DNA from: Gonium pectorale
Lineage: Eukaryota; Chlorophyta; Chlorophyceae; Chlamydomonadales; Volvocaceae
Length of the DNA: 23,814 nucleotides
Direction: 5' to 3'
Assembly (NCBI GenBank): GCA_001584585.1
Contig: LSYV01000002.1
Coordinates: forward strand, 5,671,993 to 5,695,806
Within the stretch, counting starts at the first letter, position 1. Each line of letters begins with the position of its first letter. The notes under the pieces were generated by a model that saw nothing but the letters and a program-made list of their open reading frames with translations, made no database searches and was not told the DNA's origin. Positions 1 through 9,800 of the stretch are shown here, one piece after another. A program made the position numbers and the translations under genes.

Positions 1-467
1 GCTTCATCTTCGTGCGAGTCGCGGATGGCTTCGAACAGCGCAACCGCGCCGCTGCTGCTACGGGGCGCGGCTTGCGCTCCCTGGCCCCCGAGTGTGTGTC
101 CCGCTCCGCCTCGCAGCACGGCCTGGACGTGGCTCTGTCGGCCTTCATGCCCGGGGGCCTGCACGCCTGCCCCTCGCTGCTGCTCACCGCCGGCCCCACC
201 GCCCCGGACGGCTCCACGCTGCTCACCTCCGCCAGCCGCGTGGCCGAGCTGACGCAGCTGGTCTCGGACATGGCCTTCTTCATCGCCCGCGGCCGTGACC
301 TCTCTGCTGCCCCCGCCAAGGCCTCCGCCACTACCAAGGTTGTCGGCTTCGGCGCAGCTCCCACCGCCAAGGAGCCTACCGCAACGGTGCAGCCCGGTGC
401 TGCGGCCCCGGCCGTCCGGCGGGTGGGCGCAAGCGTGCGTGAGGACGCGGTGCTGGTCCGCGCTTAG
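1..467 (+). CDS. C-terminal part of unrecognised protein (5' end outside window)
   Basis: The frame is open from nt 3 to the TAG at 465-467 and gives about 154 residues. Codons are strongly G/C-ending (for example the run around 250-300), which fits a real exon. No domain was recognised. The middle part (roughly nt 125-300, with motif PGGLHACPSLLLTAGP and a segment ending DMAFFIARGRDL) looks folded. The last 50 residues are an Ala/Pro/Thr/Val-rich, probably disordered tail. The product starts upstream of the window, so any ATG/GTG seen here is internal. The gene converges on the ABCA gene, and a 3' UTR of about 1.0-1.2 kb ending at a TGTAA signal is likely. I cannot tell whether an intron acceptor lies within the first 100 nt. 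Confidence 0.7.
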   Translation, partial: FIFVRVADGFEQRNRAAAATGRGLRSLAPECVSRSASQHGLDVALSAFMPGGLHACPSLLLTAGPTAPDGSTLLTSASRVAELTQLVSDMAFFIARGRDLSAAPAKASATTKVVGFGAAPTAKEPTATVQPGAAAPAVRRVGASVREDAVLVRA

Positions 468-586
468 CGGTACAACTGCTTTTGCAACCCCGTGGAGTGT
501 TTGTAGTACGGCGTTGGAAGGCCGCATTCATCCTCGCGGCCTTGTCCAGTTCACGGGGCTGTACTTAGTATGCCTCCGTAGCCGGT

Positions 587-614
587 GCTTTCATAGCATA
601 GCTTTCATAGCATC
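587..614. repeat. 14-bp tandem duplication
   Basis: GCTTTCATAGCATA at 587-600 is followed directly by GCTTTCATAGCATC at 601-614, a recent-looking duplication with one mismatch in the probable 3' UTR of the leftmost gene. Confidence 0.85.
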
Positions 615-914
615 ATGCTGACGGCTGACTAGCCGGATGGGGGGCGGCCCCACGCCCCCACGGCATGATGAGTCGCACCCCGGTACGAGCTTGGGTCCCG
701 CCCAACGTATCGCGGTATCGTGTGCCTGACTCGCGGTCTGGCATGTGTGAGCCCGTTGTATAGCTACCCGTTTGATGTCGTGACCAAGCATCAGTCTTTT
801 GTTTTTTTGCCGCGCATACTTGCATGGATTTTCGCAGCCCATGCAGCGTGGCCCCCTTCCCCGAAGATTTGTGCGGAGAGAGTGTAGGGGAGTCAGATTG
901 CCGCCACAACTCCG

Positions 915-981
915 CACAAGCTTACGGCAAAGCTTGTGTTTGATTGGCATGCGTGCCGAGGGGATACGGCATGCGTGCCGA
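915..981. repeat. Hairpin followed by 14-bp direct repeats
   Basis: CACAAGCTT (915-923) and AAGCTTGTG (930-938) form a perfect 9-bp stem with a 6-nt loop. Immediately after, GGCATGCGTGCCGA occurs at 946-959 and again at 968-981, 22 bp apart. Each copy can itself fold (GGCA/TGCC). The role is unknown. It lies in the presumed 3' UTR of the + strand gene. Confidence 0.75.
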
Positions 982-1290
982 AATTTTGCTCGGTGTTTTG
1001 AAACAGTGCTGATGTACTACAAGTGCTGAAGGAGCCGATCGCAGTTGGCGATCCAAATTTTGGCCGTGTGCTGCTGTGAGGTCGTGGTTGACTGGCGATT
1101 TTTCGTACGAGTTTTTCTATGAAAAGGTTACAAGCGGAGAGGCGAGAAAGGGCGTCATGGGAGGGACAGGCGCCTTGTTGTGCCGCCGGGCTTATCCGCA
1201 CTCTTTCTCTCCGTGGTCTTTCGTATAGTGTGGTGAGGTGTAGAACGGCATCCAGCCAGCGGTTGATGCAAAGTTTTGTTTTCAGTAAGT

Positions 1291-1314
1291 ATATGGGTGT
1301 CCATATACCCATAT
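1291..1314. repeat. 8-bp inverted repeat
   Basis: ATATGGGT (1291-1298) pairs with ACCCATAT (1307-1314) around an 8-nt loop. It is A/T-richer than its surroundings. No function can be assigned. Confidence 0.6.
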
Positions 1315-1515
1315 CTGGCGGATATCACCCTGTATTTCTTGGCGCTGTTCCCACTGTGTTCTGTTTGCTTTTTGCGGTTGCGTTGATGGAGACCTATCCT
1401 TTTATGCATTAGGGGTGCCGCTTCGGCGCGTGATGGGCGTATCCGGCATGTTGCGTGCCTACTTTGATGATGTTGAGGGTGCTGTTACGAGATCGTGTCT
1501 TGGATGGATGAGTAA

Positions 1516-1520
1516 TGTAA
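1516..1520 (+). promoter_or_regulatory. Candidate poly(A) signal TGTAA for the leftmost gene
   Basis: TGTAA is the usual poly(A) signal of volvocine algae. The first + strand copies after the stop at 467 are here and at 1651-1655. Which is used cannot be decided from sequence. The 3' UTR would be about 1.05 or 1.2 kb. Confidence 0.4.
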
Positions 1521-1825
1521 TGGGCGTGACAGGTTGCGGTTTAGGTGGTGTAGTGGACATGTTTCTATGGTGTGTGGGATTGAGTAGAGTAAGTGGTCGC
1601 TTTAAAAAGCACCAGTCTTTACGTGCATAGTTTTGTCATGGTGCTGCCGATGTAACCTATCACGCCTTCCCAAAAAACGAGTCTGGCTGCGCACAAACCA
1701 CTGTCCGTTGAGCTCTCATTTGCTAACCCTTGTCATCCGACATGGCTTCTCAGAGGGTATATCCCGTCAAGTCACCTCGCTTCCCACCACCTGCGTTACA
1801 CCCTGCATCCCACTTGAGGGTAACA

Positions 1826-1830
1826 TTACA
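1826..1830 (-). promoter_or_regulatory. Candidate poly(A) signal TGTAA for the ABCA gene
   Basis: Read on the - strand, TGTAA lies 8 nt after the ABCA stop codon (1839-1841), with a second copy at 1796-1800. Either would give a very short 3' UTR. The second leaves a more usual distance. Confidence 0.45.
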
Positions 1831-1838
1831 TAACATTG

Positions 1839-3885
1839 CTAGCCGTCCTTCCACATTTGCATGCCTGGAATGGTCTCTGCCCACTCCTCCGATTCAGCAA
1901 GGTAATGCTCTCGCGGCAGCGCGCGCAGGGATTCCTCGGGCAGGCCACACACCAGCAAACGACCCGCCTCCATCACTCCTAGCACGTCACACAGCGCCAG
2001 GGCTTCCTCCCCGTAATGCGTGGTGAGCACAATGGCGGGTGCCTGTGCTGCCGTCGCGCATACCCAGCTTCCCCGCAGCGCCGTATTGATCGTGTCGCAC
2101 ATCTCCCGCCGCGCGGCCGGATCCATGCCCGCGGATGGCTCGTCCAGCAGCAGGAGCTGCGGCCGGCCCAGCATGGCGATGGCGAGCGAGAGCTTGCGCT
2201 GGGAGCCGCCGCTCAACTCACCCGCGGGTCGGCCCATCAGCTCGGGCGCCAGGCCACATCGCCGAGCCACTTGAGCCGCATCGCGCATCAGAGCGTCCAA
2301 GTGCACCCAAGAGGCAGCGCCGGAAGGGAACATCGCAGAAGCGGCGATGTTGTCTGTGGGGTTGCCGTGGCTGTCTGCACTTGTGGCAATGGGGCTGCCG
2401 CGCAGGGCAGCAGATGCACTCGGGGTGGATGCTCCGGATGCCGGATCGGGATAAAGCCCGTGCAGAGCAGTAAACAGCCGCAAATGCTCCGCTGGAGTCA
2501 ACAGCGGCAAAAGCGGGTTGGTCTGGCGGGAGGGCACCAGCGGGAGGAAATCAGCGGCGATACGGTACGCAGGCCGTACCCGAGCCCGGAGGGTCAGATA
2601 CAACAAGGAACTTAGCCTATCATCGCGATTGGATTGCACCACTTGGCGGCGGTATCAACCCATAACTGATAGCATGTGCGGGTTCATACGCTCTTCCGGC
2701 AATCGCAACGGCATGGCCGCTCCCCGCACCTGCGGGCACAGCGCCACCCGGCCCGCAGCTGCGCCGGGCCGCCCCGCGACGTCCACACCTCCCACCGTGA
2801 CGCTGCCCCTGGTGGGTCGCACCCGGCCCGACAGCACCGCCAGGGCGGTGCTCTTGCCTGGAGGGGCGGCCGGGGGGACGTGCACGGTAGGTCCCGCAGG
2901 GGCGCGGTAGCAACGGTGGGCGAGTGGGTTAAGGGAGGTCACGGCGCTGTGCACCACACGGCTGCTGCATGGCCTCATTATCGACCACACGCTAACACAT
3001 ATAACGTATGTAGCCGTGTGCGAGGAGGGGCTTCGTTGAGCTTACCGGTACCCGGACGTGGCCTCACCTGCACCGTTGCGGCCGATGAGCGCCAGGCACT
3101 CGCCGCGGCGCAGCCCAAACGTAAGGCCCCGCAGCGCCGCCGTGCCATTGCCGTACACCTGGGGCAGCGGAATCCAGGGGACGGCCACCCTTCACGACCT
3201 GACGTGCGCCAAGTGCTTCGGCGTAGCTACGTGGCTGTGACTGACTCACAGCGAGCACCAGCCCCGCGCTGCCTCCGGAACGCCTGTCCGCCCGCCCAGC
3301 ACCACCGGCCGGACCACCAACATGGCCACTCGGATTGCTGGCCAAGGGCACCGGCTGGCCCCACCTTGTGTACGTCGCAGACCCGGACCACACAGTCCGG
3401 CGGCAGTGACGGAGTCTGGGGCTCCCCCCTGTCCAGGCCCTCCTCCGGGTCGCCACCGGTGCCCGACCCTCCGCCTCCCACCGCATAGCCCAGCCAGCCA
3501 TATCGCGCCGTTCCGCGCCTCCGGGCCCAGAACCCAGCGCCTCCGTCCCCTCCTGCGCCTCCGGAAGTCCTCTGGCCGTCCTTCACTGGAACACCGCTGC
3601 TCGTGCGGTCACGGGACGTCGATGCATTCAGGACATGACGGCGTAATGTGAGGTCCCGAAGGAGGGCGACTGCTGCCGCCAGAGTGGCAAAGCTGTCGTG
3701 CAGGCGCGCAGCCGCACGGGCGGCCGGGCCCCGGCGTAGCCAGCGCGGCATCAGGCTGTCCATGTGCCGAGAGGCACGCCACTCGAGCAGTATCAGCACG
3801 CTGCCGTATAGCACCGTATCGAAGGCGAGGTACGCCAGATTGTCTCCCAGGACACTGGCCTGGAATGGGCTCTGGTTGGCGGGAT
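1839..3885 (-). other. ABCA exons 29-32: TM12 and NBD2
   Basis: Exons: 3365-3885, 3068-3158, 2730-2857, 1839-2522. Exon 29 has the last membrane segment (NLAYLAFDTVLYGSVLILLEW), a Gly-rich linker and the start of NBD2 (VVRVCDVHK). Walker A is split by a phase-1 intron between exons 30 and 31. Exon 32 runs from just after the Q-loop to the stop, with a Ser/Ala-rich insert of about 50 residues before LSGGSQRK, then LLLLDEPSAGMDPAARR and LTTHYGEEA. The C-terminus is short and acidic. Confidence 0.9.
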
Positions 3886-6800
3886 CTGAGGCGGGAGAGG
3901 AAGGAAGTGGGTTGGGACGCAGAGAGATGTAAGTGCTGCAAACGTCATCAGTAAGCCACGTATATATGGACAGATCAAAGGACGCAGGCGTCCGAGGCAG
4001 CAAACTGTGCCTACTCGCTGCCGATACCACCACAGCCACGACTGACCGCGTGGAGGTACCGGCGTCTTAGCTGCGTCAACCTCAGCCCGACAGCCGACCA
4101 TCGACTTGGAGTGCCCCGCCCCGCTCGGCTCCCGACGCCCTGGCGTAATCCCTCCTCACAACCCCTTTCCGCTAGACTTCGCCAACGCGCCGCACCTATG
4201 CCCACGAGGTGGCCCGCCAGGATGCTGCGGAAAAAGCCGCGCCTGGAGGCCTTGTCCCCCAACACCCCGGACAGCGCCAACACCACATCCAGCAGCGCCA
4301 TCTGGCAGCGGGCGTGGCGGGCAGCAACGCGTGGCGGGGAGAAGGTCGCAGTTCCGGGCGGCGACGGCATGCCATTGCCGGTTGCTATCCGGCCCACATG
4401 GAAGTCGCCGTCTTGACGCGCTGTCCAGACCGACAGGACAACGTCCATGTAGCCGCAGCTGCATGCGTAGCCGCGGCGCTGCAGGCCTCCCCCACTGCCT
4501 CACTGCACACCCGGCACCCGGCAATCCGTAACCTGCCCCAGTGGGATGGGCTTGCCCAGACCTGAAGGAGTCCGTCCACCAGGCAGAAGGGCGGGAAGAG
4601 GCGCAGCACTGGCAACAGGAGGTCCGCCAGCCAGCTCCAGGGGTTGACATGCGACAGAATCTGCCGTGCCAGCGCCAAGCCCACGCCGGTCGCCAGGCCC
4701 CACATGGATGTGAGGCCCTGGGGGCAGCCACAGAAAAGAAGCCGGCGCCCGCCGGGAAATGAGGGAGGATTAAAATCTTGCTGCTGATGTTAGTGGAGCA
4801 TCGTCAGTTTTCGGCACAGATGGAACAGGGTTAGATGGCACCACGTCCAGCTGTTCCCCCGCATGCCATGTTACATGCCGCCGATCATTAGCCCCGTGTA
4901 CCCTGACTGACTTCACCCTGCCTTGCCCCTCACACCTGAGCTGCCGCGGGCGTCGAACAGCGGCTGGCAATGCAGTACCCCCAGGGCAGGGCCGCGGCTC
5001 CAAACGCAAGCAGCAGCGACAGCAGGCCCGCGCAGCGCTGGCCGCTGCCCGTGAAGGCCTCGACGCCGCCCGCCCGCAGCAAGGCCACCAGTGCGGCCGC
5101 AGCCGGGAGCTGCGGCAGCAGGTCGCTGATCCAGGCGGACAGCCTGAAGGATTTAATTTGGTTTTGGCAAGTAATTCAGAGCGCAGGCCTGCTTTGAACA
5201 CTGTTGTTTTCTCAAAGCAACCTCGCCGACCCCGAGTCCCGAACAGTGAAGCCCAGGAGCCCGTTCACGGCAAGAAGGTAAGCTAGACTGCTTGACCAGC
5301 CGCATCTTGTTTTCCATGATCGGGGCCGAATGGAAAGAACAGCGACGGGCAGCGCAAAGGTCTTCAGCAAAGGTCCTCAGTGCACATCACGGGACACGGG
5401 CGCTGCAGCGGTTCACCGACGGCGGGGAACCTTCGGTCAGCGGAGTTGAGCGCATGCACAGGGCGCGACCCAACTGGCCGGGCCAACGGATGACAGCGAG
5501 GAATTGCCAGGACCTCCGCTGGCGCTCTGCCAATGTTTCCTACGTACCAGTGCCTGGTAACCTACCGACGAATAGCTGTGGGCCCGCCGGCACTCACCAG
5601 TAGGCCAGTGGAGAGCACATCCGCGCCGCCAGCTGCTGCTGCCTGGCGCCTGAGGCGGCCTCCTCGGAGGACCGCGCCACAAAGCTTCCTGAACGAAGGC
5701 AGCCGTAATTTGATTGCATTGGCTCATCATGCACCGCCCCGTGGTACAATGTGTGGCATCCAGACCTTAAAAGGGCTATATCTGCAATTGGGGTCAAGTT
5801 TTGACCGTCGGCCAGTCCTGCGCACTTCCATCACGGGGCCGGTACACGGTGCGCTCCCGTACACGTACCAATGCACGGAAGATTCCCGTCCCATGAGTAC
5901 TTCAACATTCAAGCTGCTCATGAAGGAATCTCTCCTCCTGCCCCGTCGTACCTATGTTGTAGCTGAGCGGGAGTCCCAACATCACCGCCATCAGCAGGTT
6001 GTCAAGCACGCCCCCAAAGGACGCCGACGGGCGGCGCGGCGGCAAGGGGTGGTTGACCACACGCAGCACTGCGTCCGCATGCGCATGGCTGCCGTCACCG
6101 CTGCCGGGAGCCGGCTGCGCCGCACTTTCGTCGCTCTCCCTGGCGTTGCCAGCACTGCCCACGTCTTGTGCAGTCTGGCGAAGGGTCCGAGAGCGCGCCG
6201 CAAGGCCGCCAGCTAGGCCACCGCCGCCTGCTGCTGCGCCAATGCTGCGATGGTGCTGTCCGGCGCCCGGTGCCCCTCCAACGCCCGGGTCCGGACGAAG
6301 ACGCTGCGAGCTCTCCACGGCGCCCGCACCCTCATCAGCCAGCAGCCTGGCCGCCCCAGCATCTCGCTTGCCGGCGCTGGTGTCCAGCGGAGCGCGCATC
6401 CTCAGCATGGCAGCGTGGAGGTGGGCCAGAGCCGCGGGCAGCCCGTGCGGGCTGGTCGTGTTCCACAGCAGGGTCAGCGCCGGTTGGCGGCGGCGCGACA
6501 TGTACTGCTTTACCACCTGTCGGGGCGTGAGGGCATGGAGCACAGGGGCAGGCGCACGAGAAGGCTGCTTGGGCAGCGCCGGACAGTAAGGAAGGCGAGC
6601 CGTGAACACAACAGCAGCTGAGTGCGCGCAGTAGTAGGATGCTGGTCTGGGCGCGCCTTCCGCAAGCATGGTGGGCAACAGCATGCCTGCGCCGGGAGTC
6701 CGTTGGCTAGGGGCCACACTGGCGCCACAAACGTGTCGTGGTGCCGCGCACCTGCGCTACGTCGTTAGAGTGCTCCAGCAGCAGACGAGCGAGGGGGCAG

Positions 6801-9800
6801 AAGCGCCGCCGGGGCGGCAGCACGCCTGCCAGTAGGTACAGTGTCGAGTTGAGGGGTGGTCGGTACCTGCGAGGGAGGAGTGCACGGAGGGGTGATGCCG
6901 CGGGGGAGGCGGGCAGCAGCAGAGGCCCGGGCACCGTGCTGAGGACGGCGGTACACGCGGGAGCTGTAGTGCCGTCATGGCAGTGGGGTGCTCCCACCTA
7001 CGACACCTTCGAAATTCTCACGACGGCACAGAGACAGGATGCACCTCACGACGGAGGGGCGGCGGGTGCTGCGGCACACTGTGACTCACTGCATCAGCAG
7101 TGTGCGCCCTCCGTCCCGGCTGACGCGCCCCGGCTTGGCCAGCGTCAGGTTGCAGAGCTCGGCCAGGCGGGCGTAGTTAAACTTGGGAAGCTTAGCGGCC
7201 GACAGAAGGGCACGGCGGGGCGACAGCTGCTGAGCCGCGACGCTGCTGCTGTTGTGCAGCGCGGCAGCCGTGTCCGCTGTGGCGCCCGAGCCGCCGTCCG
7301 CGTCCGTGTCCGCAGCGTCACGCCCAAAGCTACGAGCCAAGTAGCCAGCGGTTGACAGAAGCTGCGAACAGACAAGCAGGACGCTCAGCAGCAGTTGGGG
7401 AGCTGCCCAGGGGAATGATCTGGCAGATGCTTAAGAATGTCGCTACTGCAGTCGTCTGCTGCGCCTACGCCCTGGACGCAGGCCCTTTTCCGCCCACCCT
7501 TGTGCGTTCGCCCCTCAGTCAGGGCACCCCTGCACCTCCCACATACAGAACACATAGTCGTAGCACAAGGCGCTTTGCGCTGCGCTTCACGCGAGAAGCG
7601 CAGGTCCGGCCCTTGCCCCTTGCCGTCCACTCGTGTGCGCCCCACCAACCCGCACCTCGTGCAGGAACACGTTCTCGTACAGGAAGTCGATCATCTTGGG
7701 CACGGCGCCCTGCTCCTCGCTCACCGCCTGCACGTGATTGGATGATCGGCACAGGCAGGAGACGGAGGACCGGCAAGCGAACGGGATGGCGGGAGGCTGC
7801 TGCTATACCTACCGGAATGCGGCTCCTGTCTGATGCCATCTGGTGAGTAAATATGGTGTGTGATGATGCGCCCAGTTCCTCGCCCCTGTTGGCACCGTAC
7901 CCCACCTCCCCACCTGCAGGTTGCTGCGCAGCAGGTGAAGATCCTCCACGCCGTCGCCATCACTGGACCCGGCCCCCGCCTTGCCCGGTCCCGCCGTGCC
8001 AGCCGCTGGCGCGATCAGCCCCGACACCAGGCGGCCGACTGTGGACCAGAGCCTGTGCGAAATCTTGCGGCCGAGCACGTCATCCTCGGCGACAACCACA
8101 GCCTGGAGCGGTGGCCGCAGGCGCAGCCTGGCACCGGGCGGCAGTCCGTCCGCAGCTCCGGTCCCCCGTGTGGCTGCGTCCAGAATCCAGCGGCTCACGT
8201 CCGCGCTGCTTCCGCTCATGCCCTCCAGCGATGCCAGCCCCAGGTGCTCAAGGGCCGCTAGCTGCGCCTCCATTGTCATCGCTCGGGAGGTCCGGGCGCT
8301 GGTGTTCGTGTCTGGAACTATGCCGTCGGGCGTACCAGCAGCGGCCGCTAATACTGTACCGGCGGTCTGGTGGAGCCAGGCCTGTGGCAGACCCACGACG
8401 GGCACGGGCTGCTGCAGGCCCAACCAATGCAGGTTCAGGTCGGCCGGCGGCCCCGCTTTGTCTGGGCGCATACGGAGCGCCGCGGCGCCCACAGCCACCA
8501 GCAGCAGCGGCAGCAGCAGGAGGCGCAGGGCCAATCCCCAGGAGCGGCGCCACTGCAGCCAGTGCTTGCGGAGGAGGGGCTCCAGCACCGCGGACAGGCC
8601 CGCAGGCGCGGGGCTAGCGCCAGCCTCGGCGTCGACTGCTGGCGGTGCAGTGAAGCTCTCGGGGGCACGTTGCAAGAAAGGTAGCGCCAACTCGTATTCC
8701 GATGATCCTGGCTCTTTGGGGGCCGTCGCCACGCTCCGCCCGATAAGAGAGCCTTCCTCCTTGAGGTGGCAATGTGATGGCAGCGGCTTGCCGGCGGCGA
8801 GGCCGGAAGCGACAGCAGCGAGCCCAAGGCCAGCGTTAGCGGGCAGAGCCAGGTCCTGGCAGCCAGCACCCGCGTGTACCCCATCTGCAGGGCGCGGCGG
8901 CGTCTGTTCCGCCGTACCCTCGTCCCCTGCGCCCATCAAGAGCACGTCTTCCAGTGTGGGCGGCCCAAGGCTGCAGCGCACAATGGCCAGCGGTTGCTCC
9001 TCGGCCGCGCCGCAACTTTCCCCTTTGGCCAAGTCCCCGGTGGCACTTGTCGTCGACCAACTCGCTGCCGAGCTCGTCGCGACGCTCCGGTGTCGCCCAC
9101 CGCTGCCAGGTGCTGGCTGTGCGGGCTCCATCTCGCGCAGCGCTTGCAAGGACGCGAGTAGCGTCTCGAGGGCAGACGCAACGAAGCCGTCGCCGATTAT
9201 GCCGCCAGCTCTTCCAGTTGCGCTTTCAGCTCTCCCGCTTGTCTGCCACCCGATAGGGCCGACCGTTGTGGAAGTTGCAAGCGCCGGCGGCGTCCAGCCC
9301 CGCACGGCCACGCTGATGGCTGTGAAGGTGGAATTGCTGTGCAGCACCCGCACCGACCCGGGCGGCAGCGCGCAGCGGACCATGCCCACCAGCTGCGAGC
9401 GGGTCAGGAGGCGGGGCCGCTGCAACGGCGCCGGGGTGGCGGGCACCGGCCGCGTGATGACGCGGAGCACCCGGTGGCTGCCGCACAGCGCGGCATGCAG
9501 CGTGGCGGCGGGCGTCACCGACTGCACGCATCCCTGTCAGAAGGAGGGAAGGGGCGAGCGCGAGAGCTGTCGTAAGCTGCCCGGCGGCCCTGTGGCCGGC
9601 TGACCTGACATATCACCGCAGGGTTGTGGGCGGTGAGGCCTGGGCCCGGCCCAAACCCATTTCACAGGGCTACGCACTTTGCTGCAGTTGGTGTTCTCAC
9701 TGTAAACTCTTCAAGCGCCCACTAGGCAGCCGCGGTACCCGTAGGATCGGCAAGCCTCCAACATTCTCATTCCGGATCGCACTCACCGCCTCCAGCACTG

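Larger units (their letters stand above)
468..1838. other. 3' region between convergent genes
   Basis: No convincing coding sequence lies in these 1.37 kb. Base composition is clearly lower in G+C than the genes, with T-rich stretches, as in algal 3' UTRs. It probably holds the 3' UTR of the + strand gene ending at 467 and the short 3' UTR of the - strand ABCA gene. It also contains a 14-bp tandem duplication (587-614), a hairpin plus direct-repeat cluster (915-981) and an 8-bp inverted repeat (1291-1314). Confidence 0.6.

Noticed and set aside
7981..9603. 540-codon open frame on the + strand
   Set aside because: It is antisense to ABCA exon 20, whose - strand frame has TM7 and family motifs. 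G/C-biased third positions commonly leave the opposite strand open.
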